Assembly (NCBI GenBank): GCA_002753735.1
Contig: PEAN01000004.1
Location: forward strand, 51,160 to 115,159
Direction: 5' to 3'
Length of the DNA stretch: 64,000 bases
Origin: Magnetococcales bacterium DCbin4
Lineage (GTDB): Bacteria > Pseudomonadota > Magnetococcia > Magnetococcales > UBA8363
Shown piece after piece: positions 49,429-58,613 of the stretch (position 1 is the stretch's first letter; each line of letters starts with the position of its first letter). A program made the position numbers and the translations under genes. Below the pieces are notes generated by a model, which had not been told where the DNA came from, made no database searches, and was given only the letters and a program-made list of their open reading frames with translations.

Positions 49429-49593
49429 ATGATTCATACGTTGTTTTCTTTGATTCGCAAGTTGGTGATTGGTGCAGTGATGGTGATGTTGACGATGATT
49501 TATGCTGATCGTTTTCTTCCGGATGGAATCCGTTATTTGCATGGAGTTAATGATCGTGCATCGGGTTCGGTCTATGAACAAAAAATTCCATGA
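49429..49593 (+). CDS. 54-aa single-helix membrane micro-protein (not in the ORF track)
   Basis: Starts MIHTLFSLIRKLVIGAVMVM and ends EQKIP; one membrane helix (~8-27) is followed by a polar tail. GAGGGAG lies 7 bases before ATG, the best ribosome site in this part of the window, which is the main reason to call it. AT-richer than the next genes. Function unknown; it may belong with the binding-protein/kinase pair downstream or be independent. Confidence 0.5.
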   Translation: MIHTLFSLIRKLVIGAVMVMLTMIYADRFLPDGIRYLHGVNDRASGSVYEQKIP

Positions 49594-49735
49594 TTGATTT
49601 TTTCGTCGATGATCCCCTTTGTTTGGGTCAAGTGCCAGGGGGGATGTTCGGCGTGGGATTGTTAATGAGTGGGTTCAGGGAATAGAATGGGGACGCAAAG
49701 CTTCCGATGATTTTTTTGATGGGATTGGGAACCCT

Positions 49736-50563
49736 GTGTCCGCATATCGTTTGCTGCATGGTTTGTTGAAGTGCCTGCTGTTCATGCTCTCCTTGGTTGG
49801 GAGCCTGTCCGTTGCATGGACCGGCGCCTTTGGCCAGGAAGGGGAAATCATTCGCCTGTTGACCTATCACAATCACCCCCCGTTCGTGACGGGTCCTGAA
49901 CAGGGGGTGTCGTATGATCTGGCGCGCATGTTGACCCGGTTTTCCGCCGGGCGCTGGAATTTTCAGGTCCGGATCGTCCCGCGTAGCCGCCTGGATCTGG
50001 AACTGGCCCCGTGGATTCAGGGACGGTGTTTCGGGGAGAAACGGGTTGACGATCCCGCCTGTCACGATGATTGGAGTGTGATGTGGGTCAATCCCTCCTG
50101 GGGGTTTGGTGCTGGTACGGGGACGACCTTTCGTTGGGTCAACCTGTTCGAGGATGCCAATGCCATCATTTCCTTGAAGGATGCGGCGGTTGATTATCAA
50201 TCGCCGGAGTCCCTGGTGGGCTTGCGTTTTGGAGGCATGAGGGGTCATCATTATCTGGGGTTGGATCCTTTGATCACCGCTGGTCGGATCCAACGGATCG
50301 ATGGGGATCATGAACGGGAAAATCTTGTCAAACTCTTGATGAAGCGTCTGGATGCCGTGTTGCTTCCTGAGTCGACGACCCGTTATTTCCTGACCCGGGA
50401 TGACCTCCTCAGCAAGTCTGCGGACCGTTTTTTCATCGCACCCGTCCGGCATCAACGGTTTTGGCGACAATTGATGATTCCCCCCACGCGTGATGATCTG
50501 GAAACTTTGTTTCAGCGTTGGTTGGCGACGGGGGCCTTCCCCAAAGAGGTGACGGGTGAATGA
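49736..50563 (+). CDS. Family-3 extracellular solute-binding protein (sensor-type)
   Basis: 275 aa from GTG 49736, which puts a normal signal peptide (RLLHGLLKCLLFMLSLVGSLS, cut near GAFGQ) at the N-terminus; the track start at 49619 is too long. The mature part begins EIIRLLTYHNHPPFVTG, a typical SBP_bac_3 opening, followed by GVSYDLARMLTRFS and the two-lobe pattern with LVGLRFGGMRGHHYLG. Two Cys (GRCFGE, DPACHD) could form a disulfide. No permease is present. It overlaps the start of a sensor kinase by 8 bases, so it is likely the ligand-binding partner of that kinase. Confidence 0.75.
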   Translation: MSAYRLLHGLLKCLLFMLSLVGSLSVAWTGAFGQEGEIIRLLTYHNHPPFVTGPEQGVSYDLARMLTRFSAGRWNFQVRIVPRSRLDLELAPWIQGRCFGEKRVDDPACHDDWSVMWVNPSWGFGAGTGTTFRWVNLFEDANAIISLKDAAVDYQSPESLVGLRFGGMRGHHYLGLDPLITAGRIQRIDGDHERENLVKLLMKRLDAVLLPESTTRYFLTRDDLLSKSADRFFIAPVRHQRFWRQLMIPPTRDDLETLFQRWLATGAFPKEVTGE

Positions 50564-52802
50564 TTCGCAAACAATCGCGGCGAAACCGGTCGCCATCAAA
50601 CATTCCATCAGCATGAAACTGCTGAAAATGGTCTTTGGCACCTACTGCCTGGCGACCATTTTCCTGACGTCAATGCAAATGTGGCGGGAATATTCCCGGG
50701 AAACCGAAAAAATCATCGAATCCCTCACCCATTATCAACCCTTGTTTGAAAAAACCATCGCCAACAATGTCTGGCACGTCGATCTGTCCCAACTGGAGGT
50801 CACCCTGGAAGGGATCATGCGTTTGCCGGAGGTGGTTGGCATCAGCGTTCACGATGCCCAGAGCCGGTATATCGCCCGTAAGGGGATGGTCGATGTCGGG
50901 GAACGGAATCTGCTCCCCATCGACGGCGTTCAGGTCAAGAACGCATCGAGTCTTTTTGCCGTCAATCTGTTTCAGCACCGTTTCGACCTGGTGACACCTC
51001 AGGATTCAGGTCCTGCCGAACGGTTGGGTCAGGTGATCTTCTACTCCAATTCCGACATCGCCGTTGCCCGTGTACATGACCTGTTCTGGTCCATCATCTT
51101 TTTTGCCGCGGTCAAAACATTGTTTCTGTGGGTCGTGTTTTTGTATTTCGGTCGTAAGCTGGTGGGACAACCGCTCCTGGATCTGGTGTCGCAAACGGCC
51201 CGTTTTTCCCTGGATCAGACGGGTAAACCTTTGGAACCCGTCGCGGTGATGGCCGACGAGGTCGAACAACTGAAAACCTCATTTACCTTGATGCAATCGC
51301 GTCTCCGGGAAACCATGGACGATCTGACCCAGGGGTACGCCCGTTTGGATGCGGTGGCAACCATTCTGGAAATTGCATCGAGTTCCAAGCCAATCAAAAT
51401 ATTGCTCCAACAGGTATTGGAAGAATTGGTCAGCAAGGGATGGCTCCCTGTGCAAAAAACCAAAATACAGGGGGCATGCATCTTTCTGTATGATGCCGAG
51501 CGCCAAACGCTGGTGATGGAGGCCCAGGTCAACATGCCTTCCGGATCGTTGGAACAGTGTCAGACGGTCGATGTGGGGGCATGTTTGTGTGGCCGGGCAT
51601 TCTCAGATAAAGAGACCATCTATTCTCACAAACACACTCATGACCAACCGATGTATCATGGCGGCGGCGATTGCAATACCGCCTACTTCGCCATCCCCAT
51701 CTGTTCCAGCACCAAAAAACAGGTGATCGGCGTTTTGACCTGCTATTTTGAATCGGGCCAGGATCAAGGGGCACGCGATATTGATTTTCTCGCGGGTATC
51801 GCCAGTTCTCTGACCAACCTGATCGAACGCAAAATGGCCGAAGATGCCTTGCATACCCATCAGGAATACCTCGAACAACTGGTCGCCACCCGTACCAAGC
51901 AACTGGCACATGCCGAACGGTTGGCCTGCCTTGGAACCTTTTCCGCCGGTATGGCCCATGAAATCAACAACCCCAACTCCTTCATCTCCGGCAACGTCGA
52001 TTTCCTGCGCCAGTTCTGGCAACTTGCTCGGCCAATCATCGAACAAAATCAACACCTCGACCCTTCGGGCCGGGTCGGTGCGTTTCTTCATGAGGTGGAT
52101 GAAACCTTGGATGGGATGCTGGATGGCAGCCGCCGTATCTCCAAAATTGTTGACAGCCTCAAGGCATATTCCCGTGGTGGCATGGAGTCCGACAAGGTGG
52201 AATGCAGATTGTTGGATCCGGTCCAGGATGCGGGATATCTGTTGCGGCATCGGATCAAAAAAGGTTTTTCCCTGAAAATCGAAGTCCCTCCCTCAATCAT
52301 GGTCGTTTGTGACCGTCAACAAATGACACAGGTTTTCGTAAACCTGTTGAACAATGCCATGGATGCCATGGAAGGGATGGAAGACCTGGAAGACAAGCGG
52401 ATGACCATCAAGGCGGAAGTGTTGGAACAACATGTTTGGATACGGGTCAAGGATCGGGGACCCGGCATTTCTCCCGATGCGACGGGAAAAATATTTGATC
52501 CGTTTTATACCACCAAGGGGAAAACCAAGGGGACTGGCCTGGGGCTGTCCATCGTGCAGGGGATCATCCATGACCATGCGGGTCAGATTACCGTCTACTC
52601 TTCGGCGGACTGGGGGAGTGAAACCGAGTTTCTCATCATTCTGCCGGAGCGGACCCATTATCTGACCATCTGGCAAAAGCGGCAGCAACGGGCGGTCGAC
52701 GTGGTGCCGGAAGGGGGGCAGGGGCTTGCCATGAACCGGGAAGGGGCTGGGGTGGTCGGTCAGGATGAAGGGTTGTCCTGTCAGAATTGTGCAGGGAATT
52801 GA
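50556..52802 (+). CDS. Sensor histidine kinase with periplasmic sensor, GAF domain and HATPase
   Basis: 748 aa from GTG 50556 (GAGG 6 bases upstream). TM1 ~24-42 ([18 protein letters not shown]), periplasmic sensor ~43-175 ([18 protein letters not shown]), TM2 ~178-200. HAMP-like segment, then a GAF domain (~265-425) with several Cys/His ([31 protein letters not shown]). A coiled coil leads to HisKA ([18 protein letters not shown]) and HATPase ([32 protein letters not shown]). The kinase type is NtrB/ThiK-like. The Cys/His-rich GAF might bind metal or an FeS cofactor. No receiver or regulator is adjacent. Confidence 0.9.
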   Translation: MNDSQTIAAKPVAIKHSISMKLLKMVFGTYCLATIFLTSMQMWREYSRETEKIIESLTHYQPLFEKTIANNVWHVDLSQLEVTLEGIMRLPEVVGISVHDAQSRYIARKGMVDVGERNLLPIDGVQVKNASSLFAVNLFQHRFDLVTPQDSGPAERLGQVIFYSNSDIAVARVHDLFWSIIFFAAVKTLFLWVVFLYFGRKLVGQPLLDLVSQTARFSLDQTGKPLEPVAVMADEVEQLKTSFTLMQSRLRETMDDLTQGYARLDAVATILEIASSSKPIKILLQQVLEELVSKGWLPVQKTKIQGACIFLYDAERQTLVMEAQVNMPSGSLEQCQTVDVGACLCGRAFSDKETIYSHKHTHDQPMYHGGGDCNTAYFAIPICSSTKKQVIGVLTCYFESGQDQGARDIDFLAGIASSLTNLIERKMAEDALHTHQEYLEQLVATRTKQLAHAERLACLGTFSAGMAHEINNPNSFISGNVDFLRQFWQLARPIIEQNQHLDPSGRVGAFLHEVDETLDGMLDGSRRISKIVDSLKAYSRGGMESDKVECRLLDPVQDAGYLLRHRIKKGFSLKIEVPPSIMVVCDRQQMTQVFVNLLNNAMDAMEGMEDLEDKRMTIKAEVLEQHVWIRVKDRGPGISPDATGKIFDPFYTTKGKTKGTGLGLSIVQGIIHDHAGQITVYSSADWGSETEFLIILPERTHYLTIWQKRQQRAVDVVPEGGQGLAMNREGAGVVGQDEGLSCQNCAGN

Positions 52803-52804
52803 CG

Positions 52805-54652
52805 GTGCCAGTGGCGACCTGCCAAAGTCCTGATGCCGCCATGGGGGTATTGCGGCGCTACTTCGGCTACGAACATTTTCGTGGTTTTCAACGGGAGGTC
52901 ATCGAACACGTCCTGGGTGGGGGTGATGCCCTGGTCATCATGCCCACGGGCGGGGGCAAGTCGTTGTGTTTTCAGATTCCTTCCTTGTTGCGTCCCGGGG
53001 TCGGGGTGGTGATTTCTCCCCTGATCGCCCTGATGCAGGATCAGGTCGGGGCGCTGCGTCAGAACGGGATCCGGGCGGCGTTCATCAATTCCAGCCTGAG
53101 CGGATGGGAGGTGATGCAGGTCGTCAACGAGGCACAGTCGGGTGCCCTTGACCTGCTTTACATGGCCCCGGAACGAATTCTTCTCGATTCTTCCCTGGAC
53201 CTGCTTTCTCGCATTCCTGTGGTCCTGTTTGCCATCGACGAGGCCCATTGTGTCTCCCAGTGGGGACACGATTTCCGCCCTCATTATCTGGGCTTGAATG
53301 TATTGGCAGAACGGTTTCCCAACGTTCCCCGGCTGGCGTTGACTGCGACGGCCGATCCCCCGACCCGTTCGGAGATCATTGCCCGTCTGAAGCTGGAGGG
53401 GGCACGGCAGTTCATCGCCGGATTCGACCGTCCCAACATTCGTTACCGGGTTACGATCAAGGATAATCCCAAAAAACAGTTGCAAACATTTTTGGAACAG
53501 GAACATCGGGGCGATTCAGGTATCGTCTATTGTCTTTCGCGGGCGCGGGTCGATGAGATGGCCCGGTGGATGGTGGCTCAAGGTTTCCCGGCTTTGCCCT
53601 ATCATGCGGGTCTGGACAATGAAACCCGCCGCCGCCATCAGGAACGGTTCATTTTCGAAAATGGAACGATCATGGTGGCAACGGTCGCCTTCGGCATGGG
53701 GATCGATAAACCCGATGTCCGCTTCGTCGCCCATCTGGATCTGCCGAAAAGTTTGGAAGCCTATTATCAGGAAACCGGGCGGGCGGGACGGGATGGTTTG
53801 CATGCCGATGCTTTCCTGACCTATGGCCTGGAAGATGTGGTTCTATTACGGCAGTTGATCGAAGGCTCCCAGGCTGAAGAACGGATCAAAAAAATCGAAC
53901 ATCGAAAACTGGAATCGATGATCGGATTTTGCGAAACGAGCCATTGCCGCCGCCGGGTATTGCTGGGTTATTTTGGCGACAATCATCCCCATTCCTGTAA
54001 TAATTGCGATACCTGTCTGACGCCAGTGACGACCTGGGATGGATTGGTGGTGGCGCAAAAGGCGTTATCCTGTGTCTTTCGAACGGGACAAAGGTTTGGG
54101 GCGGTCCACCTGATCGATGTGTTGACTGGCAAGGCTAATGAAAAAGTTCTTAAATTCGGGCATGACAAAATCAGCACCTTCGGTATTGGAAAGGAATTGA
54201 CGACCAACGAGTGGCGTTCGGTATTCCGGCAACTCGTGGCGGGGAACTATTTGGAGGTGGATCTGGAAGGACATGGTGGTTTGCGCTTGTGCGAGGCAAG
54301 CCGACCGGTGTTGCGGGGGGAACAACCGGTTTTTTTCCGCACGGATGTCATTCTGCCCAAAAAAGCACGGAAAGGAAGCAAACCGGCCAACACGGAGCGT
54401 GCCAGGTCATTGGCATCCCATACTTCACAACAGGAAGGTTTGTGGGAGGCATTGCGTTCGATGCGCCTTGAGCTTGCAAAAGAACAAAACGTGCCACCTT
54501 ACGTGATTTTTCACGATGCAACCCTGCACGAGATCGTCGCAGCCATGCCGACCACACTGGATGAACTGGGACGAATACATGGTGTGGGGACACGCAAGTT
54601 GAAAAACCATGGTGAACGGGTGTTGCAGATCGTCTCGGCTTATCGATCATGA
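52805..54652 (+). CDS. recQ: ATP-dependent DNA helicase RecQ
   Basis: 615 aa from GTG 52805 (AGGGA 7 bases upstream); the track gives TTG 52787. Walker [13 protein letters not shown], the DEAH box [17 protein letters not shown], motif III LTATAD and motif [12 protein letters not shown] are intact. The RQC zinc site (CETSHCRRR...CNNCDTC) and a C-terminal HRDC-like helical bundle ([22 protein letters not shown]) follow. It is a 3'-5' helicase acting in RecF-pathway recombination and fork repair. It follows the kinase immediately and precedes an Rpn nuclease gene, but there is no evidence that they work together. Confidence 0.95.
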   Translation: MPVATCQSPDAAMGVLRRYFGYEHFRGFQREVIEHVLGGGDALVIMPTGGGKSLCFQIPSLLRPGVGVVISPLIALMQDQVGALRQNGIRAAFINSSLSGWEVMQVVNEAQSGALDLLYMAPERILLDSSLDLLSRIPVVLFAIDEAHCVSQWGHDFRPHYLGLNVLAERFPNVPRLALTATADPPTRSEIIARLKLEGARQFIAGFDRPNIRYRVTIKDNPKKQLQTFLEQEHRGDSGIVYCLSRARVDEMARWMVAQGFPALPYHAGLDNETRRRHQERFIFENGTIMVATVAFGMGIDKPDVRFVAHLDLPKSLEAYYQETGRAGRDGLHADAFLTYGLEDVVLLRQLIEGSQAEERIKKIEHRKLESMIGFCETSHCRRRVLLGYFGDNHPHSCNNCDTCLTPVTTWDGLVVAQKALSCVFRTGQRFGAVHLIDVLTGKANEKVLKFGHDKISTFGIGKELTTNEWRSVFRQLVAGNYLEVDLEGHGGLRLCEASRPVLRGEQPVFFRTDVILPKKARKGSKPANTERARSLASHTSQQEGLWEALRSMRLELAKEQNVPPYVIFHDATLHEIVAAMPTTLDELGRIHGVGTRKLKNHGERVLQIVSAYRS

Positions 54653-54699
54653 ATCGATCTTGATTCTTGTGGCTCCAATGATGACAGAAAGGTGTACCT

Positions 54700-55686
54700 G
54701 TGAAACCACGTCGGTTGATCAGTTTTGATTGGGCCTTGAAACGGTTGCTGCGCAGCAAAGCCAATTTTGAGATCTTGGAGGGTTTCCTGAGCGAACTGCT
54801 CAAGGATGACATCCATATCCAGGAACTCCTGGAAAGTGAGGGCAACAAGGAGGATCGGTTCGACAAATACAACCGGGTCGATATCAAGGTCAAGAACAAG
54901 CGTGGCGAGTTGATTCTCATCGAATTGCAATATCATCGGGAATTGGATTATTTACAGCGCCTCTTGTACGGAACCTCCAAGGCGGTCACGGAACACCTCA
55001 AGGAAGGGGAAACCTATGCGAATGTTCCCAAGATCATTTCCGTGAGTATCCTTTATTTTGATCTTGGGCAGGGAAACGATTACGTTTACCGGGGAACGAC
55101 GACCTTCAAGGGATTGCATGCGCAGGACGAATTGAATCTGACTGAGGGACAAAAGGCATTGTTTCATCGTGACCAGGTTTCAGAAGTCTTTCCTGAATAT
55201 TACCTGATCAAGGTCAACCGGTTCGATGATATTGCGCGCGATACGTTGGATGAGTGGATCTATTTTTTGAAGAACGCGGAAATTCGAGAAGAGTTTACGG
55301 CACGCGGTCTTGATCGGGCCAAGGAGCAATTGGACGTACTGAAGCTTTCCGGGCCGGAGCGGGCGGCCTATGAATGGTACCGGGAAGATCTTCATTACCA
55401 GGCGAGCATGGTTCAATCGACCTATGGAATTGGAAAGCTGGAGGGGCTGGAGGAAGGTCGAAAAGAAGGTCGAAAAGAAGGTCGCAGGGAAGGTCTGGAG
55501 GAAGGTCGGATGGAAGGGGAGCGGGTTGGCAAGGCGGAAATGTTGCTCCGTCTGTTGCAACATCGCTTTGGCATGATCCCGGAAGCGGTCGGAAAAAGGA
55601 TTGCCGAGGCGGGTCAGTCTTCCTTGGAAGAATGGATGCTTCGGTTTGTCGAGGCGCAATCCTTGGATCAAATCTTTGACAAATAA
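54700..55686 (+). CDS. Rpn-family recombination-promoting nuclease-like protein with DUF4351
   Basis: 328 aa from GTG 54700 (AAGG 7-8 bases upstream). N-terminal LISFDWALKRLLRSKANFEILEGFLSELL, then the PD-(D/E)XK core (VDIKVKNKRGELILIELQYH; Asp plus ExQ), YGTSKAVTEHL, and a charged linker with repeats EEGRKEGRKEGRREGLEEGR. The tail is DUF4351 (LLRLLQHRFGMIP...LEEWMLRFVEAQSLDQIF). It is only distantly similar to the Rpn at 33226. Members of this family are multicopy and show DNA-nicking/recombination-promoting activity in E. coli; the role here is inferred. Confidence 0.88.
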   Translation: MKPRRLISFDWALKRLLRSKANFEILEGFLSELLKDDIHIQELLESEGNKEDRFDKYNRVDIKVKNKRGELILIELQYHRELDYLQRLLYGTSKAVTEHLKEGETYANVPKIISVSILYFDLGQGNDYVYRGTTTFKGLHAQDELNLTEGQKALFHRDQVSEVFPEYYLIKVNRFDDIARDTLDEWIYFLKNAEIREEFTARGLDRAKEQLDVLKLSGPERAAYEWYREDLHYQASMVQSTYGIGKLEGLEEGRKEGRKEGRREGLEEGRMEGERVGKAEMLLRLLQHRFGMIPEAVGKRIAEAGQSSLEEWMLRFVEAQSLDQIFDK

Positions 55687-55764
55687 GAGGTGATTTCGTT
55701 GTCTGGCATTCCCCTTGGGCATCCAGCAATTGGATTCGGTCACGAATAAAGAGGGAAATAGATC

Positions 55765-56727
55765 ATGTTGATTGACTACAAGGATTTTGATTGCGGTATT
55801 ACCCGGATCGATGTCCATTACATTCGCCCGGGGTTGGCGGGTTCCTATCTGGTCGTTGAGAATAATCGGGCGGTATTGATCGAAACGGGTCCGGAATTGG
55901 CGGTTCCCCGTATTCTTGAAGCCCTGACCAGAAAATCCGTTCCCCGGGAAAGCGTTGAAGCGGTCATCGTGACCCATGTGCACCTGGACCATGCGGGTGG
56001 TGCGGGGATGTTGTTGGAAAAATTACCCAACGCGCGTCTTTATGTCCATCCCAAAGGGGTGCGGCATATGATCGATCCTTCCAAACTTTTGTCCAGTGCC
56101 AAAATGGTCTATGGCGAAGCGCGATTTGCGTCCCTGTTGGGGGGGCTGACCCCGGCTCCTGCGGACCGGACGGTGACACCAGCGGATGAGGAACGGTTGC
56201 TCCTGGCGGGTCGGGAATTGGTGTTTATCCATACTCCGGGGCATGCCAATCATCACATGGTCATCTGGGATTCCAAAAGCAGGGGAATCTTTTCCGGTGA
56301 TGCCCTTGGGATTTCCTATCGGGAACTCGACGGACCGGGCGGGCGATTTTTGTTTCCGGCAACCACGCCGGTACAATTGGACCCCAGGGCATGTTTTGCA
56401 AGTATTGACCGTTTGGTTGCTTTGAAACCTGACCGGCTTCACCTGACCCATTTCGATTCCATCGAGTTTGACCTGGCGTTGATGGACGATTTGAAGCGCC
56501 AGTTGGAAGGCTACACCGAACTGGCATGGAGCATCCGTGCCGATACCCTGCCCGATAAGGAAGGGCGTCTCCTCCAGGGGATCCAATCGATGAGTCGGGA
56601 ACGATTGGCATCCATTGGTTGTCCAATGACCCGGGCTGCAAGTTCTGAAGTGTTGGCGATGGATTGGGAGATTAACGTGCAGGGATTGAACAACTGGTTG
56701 GATCGGATTGAAAGTGATCTGGGGTGA
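55765..56727 (+). CDS. Metallo-beta-lactamase-fold hydrolase
   Basis: 320 aa. The metal site THVHLDHAGGAGML (HxHxDH) is followed by HTPGHANHHMV, FSGDALGISY and LTHFDS, the usual five-motif set. A C-terminal ~100-residue helical extension includes LEGYTELAWSIRAD. The fold covers thioesterases, glyoxalase II-like enzymes and phosphodiesterases; nothing fixes the substrate. Three bases overlap with the FAD oxidoreductase start region (GTGATG), so the two genes are coupled and may act on the same lipid or isoprenoid-like compound. This last point is a guess from context. Confidence 0.88.
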   Translation: MLIDYKDFDCGITRIDVHYIRPGLAGSYLVVENNRAVLIETGPELAVPRILEALTRKSVPRESVEAVIVTHVHLDHAGGAGMLLEKLPNARLYVHPKGVRHMIDPSKLLSSAKMVYGEARFASLLGGLTPAPADRTVTPADEERLLLAGRELVFIHTPGHANHHMVIWDSKSRGIFSGDALGISYRELDGPGGRFLFPATTPVQLDPRACFASIDRLVALKPDRLHLTHFDSIEFDLALMDDLKRQLEGYTELAWSIRADTLPDKEGRLLQGIQSMSRERLASIGCPMTRAASSEVLAMDWEINVQGLNNWLDRIESDLG

Positions 56728-58046
56728 TGGAACTGGAACCCCATTCCCGGGTTGCGATCATCGGCGGCGGACCGGCAGGTTCCATGACCGCCTACTTTCT
56801 CATGGACCTGGCGCGGCGCATTGATCTGGAAATCGAGGTGGACCTGTTTGAACCCAGGGATTTTTCCCTGACCGGTCCTCCCGGATGCAACATGTGTGGC
56901 GGGGTCATCTCCGAATCACTGGTGCAGAAACTTGCCATTTCCGGGATCCACCTGCCCAACGATGTCCTGATGGATACCATCGATGCCTATACCCTGCATA
57001 CGGATCAAAGCCATGTCCGCATCCGGGCGGCCAGCGAGGAGATGCGTATCGCCTGTATTTTCCGCGGCGGGGGCCCCAAGGGGGCCGAAACGCAAAAACC
57101 TCTTCCATGGCAGGCGTTTGATCATTACTTGTTGGAATTGGCCCGGCAACATGGAATCAACCGGATCCCAAAACGGGTGAAAAAACTGGATTGGGATGGA
57201 GACCGACCCAGGGTTTCCTGGGGTGAGGGGGAGATGCGAACCTACGATCTCCTGGTGGGGGCGGTTGGCTTGAACGGGTCGGGCATGTCCATGTTTGAGG
57301 AACTGAACTTTGGATATCGACCGCCCAAGTATGCCAAATCCTATATTGCCGAACTCTATTTCGGTTCCCGGGAGGTGGAACAACGGTTGGGAAAGTCGAT
57401 GCATATTTTTCTTTTGAACATTCCCCGTCTGAAATTTCTCGCCCTGACCCCTAAAGGTCCCTATGCCACGCTGGTCGTCCTCGGGGATGAGATTGACAAG
57501 GCCATGTTGGAACAGATCTTTCGTGCACCAGAGATGGTAGGATGCCTGCCCCCGGGTTGGCAAATCCCTGTGCAAACCTGTCAATGTCAGCCCAGAATTC
57601 ATATTGGTCCGCCGCGTCACCCCTTTGCCGACCGCATTGTCATGGTGGGGGATTGCAGTTCTTCGCGTCTGTTCAAGGATGGCATCGGTGCCGCCTATAA
57701 ACTTGCCAAGGCGTGCGCCTATACGGCAGTGGTTCATGGAATTTCCAAGAAGGCGTTCCAACGTTACTTCGCCCCTGCCTGCCGGGAACTCGATTATGAT
57801 AATTTGTTGGGAAGAGTCATGTTTTTCATGGATGATCACATGCGCCCCTTTTCCTCCATCCAGGAAACACTGATTGAGTGTATCCGTCAGGAACAAAACG
57901 ATCCCGCCAGTCCCGGGAAACTCAGCAATGCCATGTGGGATACATTTTCCGGCAGCGCTTCCTACCGTACCATTCTCGCCAACACTGCCAGCCCGCGGGT
58001 GATTCATCATTTTTTAACGACTTTCTTTCGCCGTTTGCTGGCCTGA
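56727..58046 (+). CDS. FAD-dependent oxidoreductase, geranylgeranyl-reductase-like
   Basis: 439 aa from ATG 56727. Rossmann FAD motif VAIIGGGPAGSMTAYFL (~8) is present, with PGCNMCGGVISESLV near 55; Cys-x-x-Cys at this place is common in the geranylgeranyl-reductase branch. The second FAD motif is RIVMVGDCSSSRLFKDGIGAAY (~305). The C-terminal ~110 residues are helical. The family reduces isoprenoid double bonds or hydroxylates aromatics. It directly follows the metallo-hydrolase and is followed 56 bases later by a cNMP-binding gene. The true reaction is not determined by the sequence. Confidence 0.82.
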   Translation: MELEPHSRVAIIGGGPAGSMTAYFLMDLARRIDLEIEVDLFEPRDFSLTGPPGCNMCGGVISESLVQKLAISGIHLPNDVLMDTIDAYTLHTDQSHVRIRAASEEMRIACIFRGGGPKGAETQKPLPWQAFDHYLLELARQHGINRIPKRVKKLDWDGDRPRVSWGEGEMRTYDLLVGAVGLNGSGMSMFEELNFGYRPPKYAKSYIAELYFGSREVEQRLGKSMHIFLLNIPRLKFLALTPKGPYATLVVLGDEIDKAMLEQIFRAPEMVGCLPPGWQIPVQTCQCQPRIHIGPPRHPFADRIVMVGDCSSSRLFKDGIGAAYKLAKACAYTAVVHGISKKAFQRYFAPACRELDYDNLLGRVMFFMDDHMRPFSSIQETLIECIRQEQNDPASPGKLSNAMWDTFSGSASYRTILANTASPRVIHHFLTTFFRRLLA

Positions 58047-58102
58047 CGGGCGCTTTTTGAACATATGATTGGACGTACCACTTCTTCGAGGATGGATTTG
58101 GC

Positions 58103-58522
58103 ATGCTGTTCAACAGAAGAAAGACTTCTCTGGGCAAAACGTTTCAGAGTGGTGAAATCATCGTCAAACAATATGATCCTCCCGGTTCCATGTTTATCAT
58201 TCTGGAGGGTCGGGTCGAAATTTGGGTGGATGATGGTGGCAAGGAACCTTTTTTGGTCGCAGTCCTGGAGAAGGATAACGTGTTTGGAGGCATTTCGCTC
58301 TATGACAACTCGCCCCGCATTTCCACGGCGCGTGCCCTGGGCGTGGTGCGGGTGTTGTCGGTGAATAAACGTGGTTTTTTGCAATGGTTGGGTGAAGATC
58401 CAACCTTTGCTTTGAGAATCCTATTGAAAATGTCGGAACGGATCCGCACCTTGATTGCTCAGTTGGTTTCCTTGCGGCGGGAGGTGCGGGAACTGCGACA
58501 GAAGGTGGCTCGAATTCGATGA
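58103..58522 (+). CDS. Stand-alone cyclic-nucleotide-binding domain protein
   Basis: 139 aa consisting of one cNMP-binding beta-barrel (FQSGEIIVKQYDPPGSMFIIL, GRVEIWVDD, LEKDNVFGGISLYDNSPRISTARAL) with a C-terminal helix (LLKMSERIRTLIAQLVSLRREVRELRQKV). There is no DNA-binding helix-turn-helix. In the phosphate-binding cassette the usual FGE is FGG and an Arg is kept in SPRIST. GAGG lies 7 bases before the ATG. It may gate or scaffold a partner, possibly the downstream kinase or the FAD enzyme. Confidence 0.85.
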   Translation: MLFNRRKTSLGKTFQSGEIIVKQYDPPGSMFIILEGRVEIWVDDGGKEPFLVAVLEKDNVFGGISLYDNSPRISTARALGVVRVLSVNKRGFLQWLGEDPTFALRILLKMSERIRTLIAQLVSLRREVRELRQKVARIR

Positions 58523-58613
58523 GGATCATGGTCCGTTTCATGCATTTGCGGTATGATCGGCAGGATGTGGTGATTTCCGGACCCGTGGCGCGGATACGAT
58601 AGGCCGGTTTGAC

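Noticed and set aside
56916-58010. 364-aa minus-strand ORF
   Set aside because: Antisense to the FAD oxidoreductase, which has clear FAD motifs.
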